A DNA stretch of 64,000 nucleotides from an uncultured Eubacteriales bacterium (GCA_934457115.1 CAKSHI010000007.1:15686-79685); one strand, 5' to 3'. Shown: positions 24,773 through 34,187, counted from the first letter of the stretch. The notes: generated by a model from the letters alone, not told the origin. A program made the numbers and translations.

Positions 24773-26134
24773 ATGGAAAATAAATTTTCAAAAATTACGC
24801 CCGAAATTTTAAAGCTTACGGATTTATGTTATAAAAACAGTATTATCGACCCGGGCCTTTATTATAAATACGACGTCAAAAGAGGACTTCGTGATATAAA
24901 TGGTAAAGGTGTATTGGCAGGCCTTACTGAAATAGCAGAAGTCAAGGCCTATACAATCGAAGACAGCGAGATGATACCCTGCCAAGGAAAACTTTTTTAT
25001 AGGGGATATGACCTAGATGACCTTGTCCATGGTTTTATTTCCGAAAATAGGTTCGGTTTTGAAGAAATTACCTACCTTTTGCTTTTTGGCGATTTGCCGT
25101 CAAAGGAAGAACTTAACGAATTCAATGAAACTTTATCGAGCTATCGTTCCTTGCCTACAAGCTTTGTACGAGATATTATAATGAAGGCTCCAAGCCAAGA
25201 CATGATGAATACATTGGCAAGAAGCGTACTTACATTGTATTCATACGATGAAAAAGCTGATGATATATCCGTTCCCAATGTTTTAAGACAATGTTTGCAG
25301 CTTATTGCTCTTTTCCCCATGCTTTCAGTATACGGATATCAAACTTACGAGCATTACCATAAAGGAAAAAGCTTATTCATTCACCCGCCGCAAAAGGAAC
25401 TTTCAACTGCGGAAAATATTCTTTATATCCTAAGGCCGGACAGCAAATATACTGAACTTGAAGCTCGTATATTAGATATTGCCTTGGTTCTTCATGCTGA
25501 GCATGGAGGAGGAAATAACTCAACCTTTACAACACATGTTGTTTCATCATCAGGAACTGACACATATTCCGCAATAGCGGCTTCTTTAGGTTCTTTAAAA
25601 GGGCCTAAGCATGGTGGTGCCAACATAAAAGTTATAAAAATGTTTGAAAACATAAAAGAAAATATAAAGGACTGGGAAGACGAAGACGAAATAACCTCTT
25701 ATCTTTCCGATATGTTAAATAAAAAAGTTTTTGACAAATCGGGCCTTATATATGGAATGGGTCATGCAGTATATTCACTCTCAGACCCTAGAGCTAACAT
25801 ATTAAAAGGCTTTGTTGAAAAACTTTCCAAAGAAAAAAATAAAACAAAAGAATTTAAACTTTACTCTCTAATAGAGCGTATAGCTCCTGACGTCATTGCA
25901 AAGGAAAGACGTATATATAAAGGTGTAAGTGCTAATGTGGACTTTTATAGCGGATTCGTTTATGATATGCTGGGTCTTCCAAGAGAATTGTATACTCCAA
26001 TATTTGCTATATCACGTATTTCAGGATGGAGTGCTCATAGAATAGAAGAACTAATAAATGAAGGCAAAATTATACGTCCTGCATATAAGAGCATTGCTAA
26101 ACATAAAAGTTATAAAAAATTTGAAGAAAGATAA
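24773..26134 (+). CDS. Citrate synthase
   Basis: 453 residues. Type II-fold citrate synthase core with LFYRGYDLDDL, LHAEHGGGNNSTFT (substrate His), GMGHAVYSLSDPRA (catalytic His) and NVDFYSGFVYDMLGLP (catalytic Asp). It condenses acetyl-CoA and oxaloacetate. The N-terminal extension of about 60 residues and the length around 450 match the clostridial branch. AAAGGAG precedes the ATG. No aconitase or isocitrate dehydrogenase gene is adjacent, so its pathway (glutamate synthesis or 2-methylcitrate) cannot be read from context. Confidence 0.95.
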   Translation: MENKFSKITPEILKLTDLCYKNSIIDPGLYYKYDVKRGLRDINGKGVLAGLTEIAEVKAYTIEDSEMIPCQGKLFYRGYDLDDLVHGFISENRFGFEEITYLLLFGDLPSKEELNEFNETLSSYRSLPTSFVRDIIMKAPSQDMMNTLARSVLTLYSYDEKADDISVPNVLRQCLQLIALFPMLSVYGYQTYEHYHKGKSLFIHPPQKELSTAENILYILRPDSKYTELEARILDIALVLHAEHGGGNNSTFTTHVVSSSGTDTYSAIAASLGSLKGPKHGGANIKVIKMFENIKENIKDWEDEDEITSYLSDMLNKKVFDKSGLIYGMGHAVYSLSDPRANILKGFVEKLSKEKNKTKEFKLYSLIERIAPDVIAKERRIYKGVSANVDFYSGFVYDMLGLPRELYTPIFAISRISGWSAHRIEELINEGKIIRPAYKSIAKHKSYKKFEER

Positions 26135-26206
26135 TTTCAAAATTTTCTTCGTTTAATTATTATCGTTTTGCTTATAATAACTCTTGTCGCAAGAAAGGAG
26201 TATGTT

Positions 26207-26413
26207 ATGCCAAACGATAATTTTTTTAATAGATTTTTAAAAGGTAATAAAAGTAAAGACAAGGATGCCATAAAACCCAATGTAGATGTATACGATTTAG
26301 CCTCTACCTTGCAAAATGAGGGAAAGGGATCTATAAATTCAGATGTAAGTGGCAGCTACACGGGTATGACAAACGATAATGAAACGCCCATACAAGATGC
26401 TGATGATCTTTAA
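26207..26413 (+). CDS. Small acidic hypothetical protein
   Basis: 68 residues from ATG 26207, chosen because AAAGGAG lies 6 bases upstream. It starts MPNDNFFNRFLKGNKSKDKD and continues with Asp/Asn-rich, probably disordered sequence containing DVYDLASTLQNEGKG. There are no membrane segment, cysteine or known motif. It lies 73 bases after citrate synthase in the same direction and may share its transcript. I do not recognise the family. Confidence 0.65.
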   Translation: MPNDNFFNRFLKGNKSKDKDAIKPNVDVYDLASTLQNEGKGSINSDVSGSYTGMTNDNETPIQDADDL

Positions 26414-26439
26414 AAAATATTATTTCACTTACAATCATA

Positions 26440-26475
26440 GAGTAGATTTCACCGCCCATTAGGTGGCAAAATCCG
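26440..26475 (+). other. Short hairpin resembling the 3' part of the nrdR leader
   Basis: TTTCACCGCCCATTAGGTGGCA shares its first 8 bases and the AGG-TGGCA end with the nrdR leader hairpin (1398-1425); GATTT/AAATC and CACC/GGTG pair. It may be coincidence. It precedes the clpC-side terminator. Confidence 0.3.
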
Positions 26476-26519
26476 TTATAATATTAAAACTATATAATAT
26501 TTGACATCTATAAAAATTT

Positions 26520-26557
26520 AGCCACCATATATTAATATGGTGGCTTCTTGTTTTTCA
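26520..26557. terminator. Bidirectional terminator after clpC
   Basis: AGCCACCATAT pairs with ATATGGTGGCT around ATTA, followed by TTCTTGTTTTT on the + strand. It is 8 bases beyond the clpC stop and also ends the rightward citrate synthase transcript. Confidence 0.88.
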
Positions 26558-26565
26558 ACAAAGAT

Positions 26566-29046
26566 TTATTTTACAGTGGAAAATTGAAATTCTCCGTCTT
26601 TGAAATCGCAAATTACTTTATCTGAAGTTTTAACCTCTTTTTCAAGTATTTTTTCAGAAAGTTTATCTTCTATTTGAGATTGAATAGCTCTTCTAAGCGG
26701 ACGTGCTCCATAAACAGGGTCAAATCCATTTTTAGCAATAGTCTTAACAGCTTGGTCTGTAAATTCTATTTCTATATCCATAGCCTTAACTCTTTCTTTT
26801 AATTGTGAAAGCATACGGCCTGCTATTTTCTCTATATCCTCTGATGTTAGTTTATTGAAAACAATAATATCATCAACACGATTTAAAAATTCCGGTTTAA
26901 AAGTATTCCTTAACTCTTCCATAACAGTATCGTGCAACTTTTTAGAATCTACATCCTTGTTGTCCGCATCGTTAAATCCTAGACTTTTATTGTTTTTGGT
27001 GATAAGCCTTGCCCCAACATTTGAGGTCATGATTATTATAGTATTTTTAAAGTTAACGTGTCTTCCTTGAGAATCAGTGAGGACGCCGTCTTCTAGAATT
27101 TGAAGAAGCATATTAAATACATCCGGGTGAGCTTTCTCTATCTCATCAAATAAGACTACTGAATATGGTCTTCTTCTAACTTTTTCGGTAAGTTGACCGC
27201 CCTCATCATATCCTACATATCCCGGAGGTGAACCAACTAATTTAGACACAGTATGCTTCTCCATATATTCTGACATATCAAAACGTATCATGGCATTCTC
27301 ATCGCCAAACAATACCTTTGCCAAAGACTTGCAAAGCTCAGTCTTACCTACACCGGTCGGACCTAAGAATATAAACGAACCTACGGGTCTATTTGGATCC
27401 TTAAGACCTACTCTTCCTCTTCTTATAGCCTTTGCCACTGCGCTTACCGCTTTATCTTGACCAACTATTCTTTCGTGTAATATATCTTCCATCTTTAGAA
27501 GTCTCTCGGCTTCTTCTTCTGTCAATTGTACCACAGGTATAGAGGTCCAGCTGGAAACTATTTGCGCTATATCTTCGGCAGTTACCTCTCCATTGGTTTT
27601 TTCATGTTTATCTTTCCAAACCTGTTTTTTCTCGTTAAGTGCTTCTCTTGCTTTCTTCTCTTGATCTCTCAAATTAGCAGCTCGTTCAAAGTGTTGAGCG
27701 TTAATTGAAGCGGCCTTTTCTTTTTCGAGTTCTTTAACTTTCTTTTCAAGCTCCTGGAGTTCATCAGGAGCTGTGTATGCTTTAAGCCTTACCCTTGATG
27801 CTGCTTCATCGATTAAGTCGATAGCTTTATCCGGCAAATATCTGTCTGCAATATATCTTGATGAAAGCTTAACTGCGGCGTTAATTGCCTCATCTGTTAT
27901 TTTAACCTTATGGTGAGCTTCGTATCTGTCTCGAAGTCCCTTTAAAATCATAACAGCTTCTTCTTCTGTCGGTTCACCAACGGTTACAGGCTGGAATCTT
28001 CTTTCAAGTGCTGCGTCTTTTTCAATGTGTTTTCTATATTCATTTATTGTAGTAGCACCTATTACTTGGAAATCTCCTCTTGCCAATGACGGTTTTAATA
28101 TATTAGCTACATCGGCTGAGCCCTCTGCAGATCCCGCTCCTATTATCGTGTGAAGTTCATCAATAAATAGTATGACATTTTTTGCTTTCTTAACTTCATC
28201 TATTGCATTTTTAATTCTATCCTCAAAATCACCTCTATACTTTGTACCTGCTATCATGCTTGTAAGGTCTAAGGATATAATCCTTTTGTTTTTCAAAAGT
28301 TCCGGAACTTCGCCTGAAACTATTTTTAATGCAAGCCCTTCGGCAACTGCGGTTTTTCCTACTCCGGGTTCACCAATCAAACATGGGTTGTTCTTGGTTC
28401 TTCTTGATAGTATTTGTACTACCCTTTCTATCTCTTCTTGACGTCCAATTACAGGGTCAATCTCGCCTTTTTTAGCCATATCAGTAAGATCTCTTCCAAA
28501 TTGGTCAAGTGTCTTGGTTAGACCGTTGCCCTTTGAATGCTTATTTGATTTATTGTACCCATTGTTAAAATAACCCGAAGTTTCGATATAGTCTTCCTCA
28601 TTTTCAGAACCAAAATAATCATTTAGTTTATCGAGAATATCCGAGTTTTTAATACCCATTTCTTTTAAAAATCTAACAGCATAACTGTCGTTTTCCTCTA
28701 TAAGAGCTACCAATAAATGTTCAGTACCTATATAATTGTGGTTAAATCTTGCAGCCTGCATTACTGCTATTTGTAAAATTCTTTTTGTCCTTGGTGTGAA
28801 ATCGTCAGGAGTTACTTCCGTCATGATTCCTGTGCCTATTTTCTCCTTAATCATAGCTTCGAGAACTTCATATTTTGCTCCTAAGTCGTTTAAAACCGCA
28901 GCAGCTACGCCGTTGCCCTCTTTTAATAAACCTAAAAGTATATGCTCGCTTCCAACATATGTGTGACCCATCATAGAAGCATTTTCTATTGCTAAGTTAA
29001 GGGCTAAATTAGCTTTTTCTGTAAAACTATTAAATCTATACATCAT
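26566..29046 (-). CDS. clpC: ATP-dependent Clp protease ATPase subunit ClpC
   Basis: 826 residues, full-length ClpC/MecB type. Two N-terminal repeat motifs (HTYVGSEHILLGLL and HNYIGTEHLLVALI), first AAA+ domain (GEPGVGKTAV, VILFIDELHTIIGAG), a middle domain with a UVR-like segment (INAQHFERAANLRDQE), second AAA+ domain (GPTGVGKTEL, VVLFDEIEKAH) and a C-terminal D2-small domain. It unfolds substrates for ClpP, including proteins marked by arginine phosphorylation. Last gene of ctsR-mcsA-mcsB-clpC, 25 bases after mcsB. Confidence 0.98.
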   Translation of the reverse strand: MMYRFNSFTEKANLALNLAIENASMMGHTYVGSEHILLGLLKEGNGVAAAVLNDLGAKYEVLEAMIKEKIGTGIMTEVTPDDFTPRTKRILQIAVMQAARFNHNYIGTEHLLVALIEENDSYAVRFLKEMGIKNSDILDKLNDYFGSENEEDYIETSGYFNNGYNKSNKHSKGNGLTKTLDQFGRDLTDMAKKGEIDPVIGRQEEIERVVQILSRRTKNNPCLIGEPGVGKTAVAEGLALKIVSGEVPELLKNKRIISLDLTSMIAGTKYRGDFEDRIKNAIDEVKKAKNVILFIDELHTIIGAGSAEGSADVANILKPSLARGDFQVIGATTINEYRKHIEKDAALERRFQPVTVGEPTEEEAVMILKGLRDRYEAHHKVKITDEAINAAVKLSSRYIADRYLPDKAIDLIDEAASRVRLKAYTAPDELQELEKKVKELEKEKAASINAQHFERAANLRDQEKKAREALNEKKQVWKDKHEKTNGEVTAEDIAQIVSSWTSIPVVQLTEEEAERLLKMEDILHERIVGQDKAVSAVAKAIRRGRVGLKDPNRPVGSFIFLGPTGVGKTELCKSLAKVLFGDENAMIRFDMSEYMEKHTVSKLVGSPPGYVGYDEGGQLTEKVRRRPYSVVLFDEIEKAHPDVFNMLLQILEDGVLTDSQGRHVNFKNTIIIMTSNVGARLITKNNKSLGFNDADNKDVDSKKLHDTVMEELRNTFKPEFLNRVDDIIVFNKLTSEDIEKIAGRMLSQLKERVKAMDIEIEFTDQAVKTIAKNGFDPVYGARPLRRAIQSQIEDKLSEKILEKEVKTSDKVICDFKDGEFQFSTVK

Positions 29047-29071
29047 AATTCCCCTTTTCTCATTAAATTAA

Positions 29072-30094
29072 TTAGGCTTTTGATAGTGTTTCCTTTATAA
29101 AAGAAGCTCTTTTTATATCTCTTTGTCTGCCATTAAGATTTTCATTACTAATTAATGATAATGTCGCCGGCTGACAATTAACAATAAGTGAGTTGATTGT
29201 ATCATAAGAGATATTTTTAATCTCTCCTATTCCAATACCCAAACGTATATTTGAAATAAGCTCCATAAATTCATCATTATTAATCATTTTTGCATTTAAA
29301 AGAATACCCAAAGACCTTCCTATCATATCTAAAACTTCTTCATGTTTTAGCATTGATTCTCTTGCGGCTCTTTCTTGGGATATTAACTGTGCTGCTATAT
29401 CCTTCAAATTTTTAATTGCTTCGCTTTCGGAAATTCCTAAGCTTACTTGGTTTGAAAGCTGGTATAATGCTCCCCTTACGGCACTGCCTTCACCATAGGT
29501 TCCTCTAATGGCAAAGCCCAATTTTAAAAGTCCGGAGCTTATTCTATTTATCGACCCACTTTCTTGAAGTGCCGGCAAGTGAAGCATAATGGACGCTCTC
29601 ATACCCGTACCAAGATTTGTAGGACAAGCAGTTAAATAGCCAAGCTTTTTATCAAATGCATAAGACAAGTGCTCATCTAAAAATTCATCTATCTTATTTG
29701 CGATATCGTAGCTCTCTTCTAATGAAAGTCCCTCTTTCATAACTTGAAGCCTAATATGGTCCTCTTCATTTATCATCAAACTTATTGATTCGTCTTTAGA
29801 TAGGATAAGGTGCCTTCCCTCGGTCTTAGATATAAATTCAGGGCTGACTAAATGCTTTTCGACTAAAGATACTCTTTGACTTTGGTTAAGTTTTTCTATA
29901 TCTATAACTTGAAATTTATCCTTAAACTGTTCCTCTTTTAAAATAGCATTTTCTATAGTCTTTGCTATTTTATTTTTATCCTCTTTTTTGAGTTTTAATG
30001 CAAAAGGAAAATCTTTTAAATTTCTTGCAAGTCTTATCCTAGAGCTTATTACAACGTCACTTTCTTTACCGCTTTTTTCATACCATTTAGTCAT
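29072..30094 (-). CDS. mcsB: Protein arginine kinase McsB
   Basis: 340 residues from ATG 30094 (AAGGGG 9 bases upstream; begins MTKWYEKSGKESD). The phosphagen kinase fold is shown by VISSRIRLARNLKDFPF, CPTNLGTGMRASIMLHLPAL (core CPTNLGTG), and RGTYGEGSAVRGALYQ. It phosphorylates arginines on proteins, inactivating CtsR and tagging clients for ClpCP. Needs McsA as activator; its start overlaps the mcsA end by 8 bases, consistent with coupled translation. Confidence 0.97.
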   Translation of the reverse strand: MTKWYEKSGKESDVVISSRIRLARNLKDFPFALKLKKEDKNKIAKTIENAILKEEQFKDKFQVIDIEKLNQSQRVSLVEKHLVSPEFISKTEGRHLILSKDESISLMINEEDHIRLQVMKEGLSLEESYDIANKIDEFLDEHLSYAFDKKLGYLTACPTNLGTGMRASIMLHLPALQESGSINRISSGLLKLGFAIRGTYGEGSAVRGALYQLSNQVSLGISESEAIKNLKDIAAQLISQERAARESMLKHEEVLDMIGRSLGILLNAKMINNDEFMELISNIRLGIGIGEIKNISYDTINSLIVNCQPATLSLISNENLNGRQRDIKRASFIKETLSKA

Positions 30095-30593
30095 TTCTAC
30101 TTTCCCCTTCCATTTCCTTAATTTTATCTCTAAGTTTTGCAGCCTCTTCAAATTCTTCATTTTTGATTGCTTGTGAAAGTTTTAACCTTAACTCTTTTAT
30201 TTCATTTTGAGCCTTGGCCTCCGGATTTTCTCCTGATGATATTCTTCCTTTGTGAGTTGTACTTCCATGTATTCTTTGTATTGTAGGCAACATTTCATTA
30301 TAAAATGTTTCGTAACAATGCGCACAGCCTACTTTGCCGCTATTTACTATATCATTAAAGGATGAACCACAAAAATCACATCTTTTAGTTTTGGGAAGTA
30401 AATTATTTTCATATGGTTTTCCTAAGAAGCTTCCCCAAAAATTGCCGAAATCGGATACAAAATCATCAAACAAATTCATATATCCAAGCTCTTTAGCGCA
30501 TTGTGGACAAAGCATATATTCTTTAAATTCACCATTTACAATCGTTTTAATATGTGTAGTTGCCATATTTTTTGAACATGATTGACATAACAT
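30087..30593 (-). CDS. mcsA: McsA, zinc-binding activator of McsB
   Basis: 168 residues from ATG 30593 (GGGGGA 7 bases upstream). Four CxxC pairs: CQSC near residue 3, CPQC near 33, CDFC near 77 and CAHC near 91, giving two zinc fingers. The C-terminal UVR motif (LRLKLSQAIKNEEFEEAAKLRDKIKEME, core EEAAKLRDKI) mediates contact with ClpC or McsB. Second gene of the ctsR operon. Confidence 0.95.
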   Translation of the reverse strand: MLCQSCSKNMATTHIKTIVNGEFKEYMLCPQCAKELGYMNLFDDFVSDFGNFWGSFLGKPYENNLLPKTKRCDFCGSSFNDIVNSGKVGCAHCYETFYNEMLPTIQRIHGSTTHKGRISSGENPEAKAQNEIKELRLKLSQAIKNEEFEEAAKLRDKIKEMEGESRND

Positions 30594-30650
30594 TTCAAAT
30601 TCCCCCATATCACTTTATTATTTAATGTTCTTATTTTAAAAATTCAATCA

Positions 30651-31100
30651 CTAAACTTGAGTAATAAGCATATTCTTAAACAATGATGCCCTCAAATAAT
30701 CTCTAAATTCGGGCGGGACGCAAGGATAACTTCGCTCTGAAACAGCCGCCATTATTAACATAGACGAATTTAGATCAAGTACTTCCTTGTCTACCATATT
30801 TTTTACCATTATAGCCGCAGTATTAAAATCGAGCTTATCCCCAATAGAGTTTACTATATGCATTATAGCACTCTCTCTATCCATATTTACTCGTTTTATG
30901 CGGATATAACCACCGCCTCCTCTTCTACTTTCTACAATATACCCTTGTTCGGGCGTAAATCTCGAAGTGATTACATAATTGATTTGACTTGGAACACAAC
31001 CAAGCTCTAAGGCTAGTTCATTTCTTTTGATTTCGGCAAGACCACCTGATTCCTCCAGCATTTTTACAATATAACTCGCAACAATATCACTCATTCTCAT
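30651..31100 (-). CDS. ctsR: Transcriptional repressor CtsR
   Basis: 149 residues, normal CtsR length. The winged-helix N-terminus has DIVASYIVKMLEE, LELGCVPSQINYVITSRFT and the conserved glycine-rich wing ESRRGGGGYIRI that reads DNA and senses heat. The C-terminal half includes AAVSERSYPCVPPEFRDYLRA, the McsB contact region. It represses clp genes and itself through the box at 31127-31143. Confidence 0.97.
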   Translation of the reverse strand: MRMSDIVASYIVKMLEESGGLAEIKRNELALELGCVPSQINYVITSRFTPEQGYIVESRRGGGGYIRIKRVNMDRESAIMHIVNSIGDKLDFNTAAIMVKNMVDKEVLDLNSSMLIMAAVSERSYPCVPPEFRDYLRASLFKNMLITQV

Positions 31101-31126
31101 TTTTAGTGTTCACCTTCTTTTTAGAC

Positions 31127-31143
31127 TTTGACTTTCTTTGACT
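31127..31143 (-). promoter_or_regulatory. CtsR operator
   Basis: Minus strand AGTCAAA-GAA-AGTCAAA, a near-perfect tandem heptad matching the CtsR consensus (A/G)GTCAAANAN(A/G)GTCAAA. It sits just downstream of the ctsR -10 element, so binding would block transcription start. Confidence 0.93.
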
Positions 31144-31146
31144 TTA

Positions 31147-31175
31147 ATACTAACACTTTCTACACAACAAATCAA
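31147..31175 (-). promoter_or_regulatory. Sigma-A promoter of ctsR-mcsA-mcsB-clpC
   Basis: Minus-strand TTGATT (31175-31170), 17-base spacer, TAGTAT (31152-31147), directly upstream of the CtsR box. Confidence 0.8.
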
Positions 31176-31305
31176 ACTTCATTTTTGTTGATTACACCAA
31201 TTTATACCCATTATACTCTATATTTCTTTATTTTTCTTTTAATTTCAATTATTTTTAAAAATTTCATTCTATATAACTTATAATTAAAAGTAGTAATATA
31301 CCTCC

Positions 31306-31405
31306 TTATTTAAATTGGAGCAGTTCTCTGCTTTGTTTGTAAAAAGCAGAGTATGCGACAGATTAAAGGCAGCGTTAGACTCTCATGGTTTCAGTGGTAG
31401 ATTAT
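31306..31405 (+). ncRNA. Structured leader RNA ahead of ppa, related to the nrdR leader
   Basis: TTATTTAAATTGGAGCA, then CTCTGC pairing with GCAGAG around a 14-base loop, then TATGCGACAGATT. Aligned with 1306-1365 it keeps the GGAGCA, CTCTGCTTTG, CAGAG and TGC-ACAGATT blocks, while the arms vary in length. The following GGTTTCA is also shared; the GC-rich 3' hairpin is missing. It lies about 95-185 bases before the pyrophosphatase start. No known riboswitch family recognised. Confidence 0.5.
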
Positions 31406-31499
31406 ATTAATTAACCCAAATTAATCTTCAAAAAAGTATAGAATTTTTATTTTAAAGTGATATAATTAATCTTATAATTATATCAAAGGGGATTTTTAT

Positions 31500-32030
31500 A
31501 TGAATATATGGCACGATATTGACTCTTCAAGAATTACACCTGAAGAGTTTATGGTAGTAATTGAAATTCCAAAGGGAAGCAAAGCAAAATATGAGCTTGA
31601 CAAGGAAACAGGCCTTTTGATGTTGGATAGAATACTTCATACCTCGACCCACTATCCCGCAAACTACGGCTTTATTCCAAGAACATACGCCGATGACTTC
31701 GATCCCTTAGATGTTTTGGTGTTATGCTCTGAACATATCCACCCCATGACCTTAATAAAATGCTATCCCATTGGTGTTATTTCCATGATTGATTCGGATC
31801 GCAACGATGAAAAGATTATCGCTATACCGGTAAACGACCCAACTTACAACTCATTTTCAGATATATCGGAACTCCCTCCCCATATCTTTGAAGAAATGAA
31901 ACACTTTTTCTCAGTGTACAAGGCTTTAGAGCATAAACAAACTGCTGTCGACGAAATAAGAAGCAGGGGTGAAGCTATAAAAATTATAAGCACTGCAATC
32001 AACGAATATAATGCAAAATTTTCAAAATAA
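31500..32030 (+). CDS. ppa: Inorganic pyrophosphatase, family I
   Basis: 176 residues. Family I soluble PPase motifs: IEIPKGSKAKYELDK, HYPANYGFIPRTYADDFDPLDVLVL (core DFDPLDVLVL, metal-binding Asp), and MIDSDRNDEKIIAIP. It hydrolyses pyrophosphate to drive biosynthesis. ATG start with AAAGGGG upstream; TATAAT-like -10 elements lie at 31460-31477. Single gene with a terminator right after its stop. Confidence 0.95.
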   Translation: MNIWHDIDSSRITPEEFMVVIEIPKGSKAKYELDKETGLLMLDRILHTSTHYPANYGFIPRTYADDFDPLDVLVLCSEHIHPMTLIKCYPIGVISMIDSDRNDEKIIAIPVNDPTYNSFSDISELPPHIFEEMKHFFSVYKALEHKQTAVDEIRSRGEAIKIISTAINEYNAKFSK

Positions 32031-32055
32031 AAAAGCCCATAAGGGCTTTTTCTTT
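32031..32055. terminator. Bidirectional terminator between ppa and trmL
   Basis: AAAAGCCC pairs with GGGCTTTT around ATAA, then TTC and TTTT. It starts at the base after the ppa stop and lies before the convergent trmL stop. Confidence 0.85.
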
Positions 32056-32069
32056 TATGTATATTAAAA

Positions 32070-32576
32070 TTATTCTTCCCAAAGATATTCTCTAAGTGCA
32101 CCCTTACACAAAAGTGAGGGGTAATTCCACTGCCTTAACACCTCATAAACAGCAATTGCAACCGAGTTTGAAAGATTAAGGCTTCTTGCGTCCGAAATCA
32201 TAGGAATTCTCACGGTTGTATCCGGATTTTCATAAAGAAGTTTTTCAGGAAGACCCTTTGTTTCCTTGCCAAAAAATAAGTAGCACTTGTCCGGATACTC
32301 AACATTTGAATGTATATGCTTAGCCTTTGTCGAAAAATAAAAGAAGTTTTTGTCGTCCTTATTTTTCTCAAAAAATTCCTCTAAGCTCTCATAATATGTT
32401 ATGTCTAAAAGATGCCAATAGTCAAGACCCGCTCTTTTTAATTTTTTATCATCTATGGTAAATCCCATAGGCCCTACTAAATGAAGTCTTGCCCCCGTCG
32501 CAGCGCAAGTCCTCGCAACATTACCTGTATTTTGGGGTATTTCAGGCTCCACCATAACAATATTTATTTCCGGCAT
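32070..32576 (-). CDS. trmL: tRNA (cytidine/uridine-2'-O-)-methyltransferase TrmL
   Basis: 168 residues, SPOUT fold with the C-terminal trefoil knot: NIVMVEPEIPQNTGNVARTCAATG, LFFGKETKGLPE and RIPMISDARSLNLSNSVAIAVYE (short core SLNLSNSVAI). TrmL methylates the wobble ribose of certain tRNA-Leu species. Length and motifs match TrmL rather than TrmH. Single gene after a coiled-coil protein gene. Confidence 0.95.
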   Translation of the reverse strand: MPEINIVMVEPEIPQNTGNVARTCAATGARLHLVGPMGFTIDDKKLKRAGLDYWHLLDITYYESLEEFFEKNKDDKNFFYFSTKAKHIHSNVEYPDKCYLFFGKETKGLPEKLLYENPDTTVRIPMISDARSLNLSNSVAIAVYEVLRQWNYPSLLCKGALREYLWEE

Positions 32577-32643
32577 AATTTAACCTCCGATTTTTTAATT
32601 CATTTTTATAAAATAGTATTTCAACTTTAAAACCATAATAAAA

Positions 32644-32665
32644 TCACCGGAATATTCCCCGGTGA
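32644..32665 (-). terminator. Terminator of the coiled-coil protein gene
   Basis: Minus-strand TCACCGG paired with CCGGTGA, 8-base loop, followed by TTTTATTATGG. Confidence 0.7.
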
Positions 32666-32680
32666 AAAGCAGACTTAAAA

Positions 32681-33235
32681 TTAATCATCACAAAGATTAT
32701 TGTCCTTATAAAACTGATTTTTAATATCATTTAAATCTTTCATATATTCAAAGATAGAATAGTAAAAAGAGTCTATCCTATCTTCTATGGTAGCTGTACC
32801 GATTTTTAGGTCCGATTTAAGAACTTCTAAGTCCTCTTTTAGCAAAACCATCTCCTTATTAATCTTATCTACAACACATATAGCATCCATTGCCATACAT
32901 TGACCGTTTTCTACTAGATTTAAAGCAACAAATTCCGCATTTACTTTTATATCACGAATATTATCTCTAATATTATCGTATTTATTGCCTTTATCTTCAA
33001 GAATCGCTATAGATTCTTGAAGATCTTTTTTGGTCCTTATATAATTTGTGATTTCCTTCTCGTAAAAATATCGTTGATTTTCTTTTTCCTTATAGAGTTC
33101 ATCATATTTTTGAGTAGTTTCTCTTAGTTTAGCATATAAATAATCCCGCTCTTTTATTATATCATGAAGAAGATCTGTATTTTTTACTTGACGATTGTGA
33201 CCCTTAGTCGAAAGTTTCTTAAAATTGCCGGCCAA
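32681..33235 (-). CDS. Hypothetical coiled-coil protein
   Basis: 184 residues, TTG start at 33235 with GGGGAGG upstream. It is charged and helical, with likely coiled coil across residues 25-95 (HDIIKERDYLYAKLRE and beyond) and 125-180. There is no membrane segment; there are three cysteines. It follows the CmpB-like membrane protein gene by 35 bases and is probably co-transcribed with it. Not recognised as a known family; a structural or partner protein of the membrane gene is a guess. Confidence 0.7.
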   Translation of the reverse strand: MAGNFKKLSTKGHNRQVKNTDLLHDIIKERDYLYAKLRETTQKYDELYKEKENQRYFYEKEITNYIRTKKDLQESIAILEDKGNKYDNIRDNIRDIKVNAEFVALNLVENGQCMAMDAICVVDKINKEMVLLKEDLEVLKSDLKIGTATIEDRIDSFYYSIFEYMKDLNDIKNQFYKDNNLCDD

Positions 33236-33270
33236 AATACATATTTCCTCCCCTTTTTACATACGTGCCT

Positions 33271-33981
33271 TTACAAATCTATAAAATCCATATTAGGATA
33301 AATTTTCTCTAAGCGTTCATTTGGAAAATGATTATCTAAATAAACGTCAAAACTGTTGGACGGCGGTATATCCAAAAGCCTATCGCCCCATCTCCACACT
33401 GCGGCTATAGATAGCATAGCGTCTAACGCCACAATTACAAGCAAAATCCAAGTCAATGGTTTCCCAAGCTTATTAGGAATCTTTTGAATCCATTTGCACA
33501 TTAAGGGCTCCAAAAGCTTAACCCAAACTATGGCTAAGATCCCCCAAAAGCATGAGAAAAGTACATTTATTCTTCCATGAAGATTAAGCGGCAATGCGTC
33601 ATATTGCCACGAAACCGAGCCAAATACGGATTGTTGCATCCAACTGCAAAAATACTCATAAACACTTCCTATTACAAATCCGCCTAAAAATATTATCCAA
33701 TTATTTTTATTTCTTGCCCAATGCAAACCCAAAGACATAAACAAAGTCCCAAATCCATAGAGTAAGTTTAAAGGAAGGTATACCAATCCCACACGGCTTT
33801 CATAATGGCCTTTTACAACAAGACAAAACAGAACCTCTATTACTACACCCAAGAATGACCCTATTAAGAAAATCCAAAACAGCTTATAAAAACCGTACTT
33901 TTTAGCAAAGTGTTCTTTGCCTTCTTCCTTAGAATCATCCCTTTTTATAACTTCCTTCCCAACACATAGTAAGTCGTTCAT
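33271..33981 (-). CDS. Membrane protein of the putative ABC-transporter CmpB family
   Basis: 236 residues. About five membrane segments follow a cytoplasmic start of 30 residues. The family hallmarks are a short first loop with FLGVVIEVLFCL, the GLVYLPLNLLYGFG block, the GSVYEYFCSWMQQSVFG block and WQYDALPLNLHGRINVLFS. The Pfam name implies transport but no ATPase is nearby and the function is unknown. ATG start with AGGAGA upstream. It leads a two-gene unit with the coiled-coil protein. Confidence 0.85.
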   Translation of the reverse strand: MNDLLCVGKEVIKRDDSKEEGKEHFAKKYGFYKLFWIFLIGSFLGVVIEVLFCLVVKGHYESRVGLVYLPLNLLYGFGTLFMSLGLHWARNKNNWIIFLGGFVIGSVYEYFCSWMQQSVFGSVSWQYDALPLNLHGRINVLFSCFWGILAIVWVKLLEPLMCKWIQKIPNKLGKPLTWILLVIVALDAMLSIAAVWRWGDRLLDIPPSNSFDVYLDNHFPNERLEKIYPNMDFIDL

Positions 33982-34187
33982 AAAAATGTCTCCTAATAAA
34001 AATTATTATATATATGTCGTATTATATCATTAAAACGGATTTTTGCCAACTATTGCAGTATATTTTCACACAATAAACTTATGCAATATAATTGATATAC
34101 CAAAAAGACAGTGTATTTGCTTGAGGTTAAAATAATTTTATAATATAATTATATGTACTTATTGAATTTTTGAGAGGAGGTTTTATA

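Noticed and set aside
24773..26134. Citrate synthase as part of a TCA or methylcitrate operon
   Set aside because: Neighbours are a sugar transferase and a tiny acidic protein; no aconitase, isocitrate dehydrogenase or prp genes are present.
31306..31405. Fluoride riboswitch ahead of pyrophosphatase
   Set aside because: Fluoride riboswitches often precede ppa genes, but the conserved GG-GAUG and the pseudoknot bases are not present.
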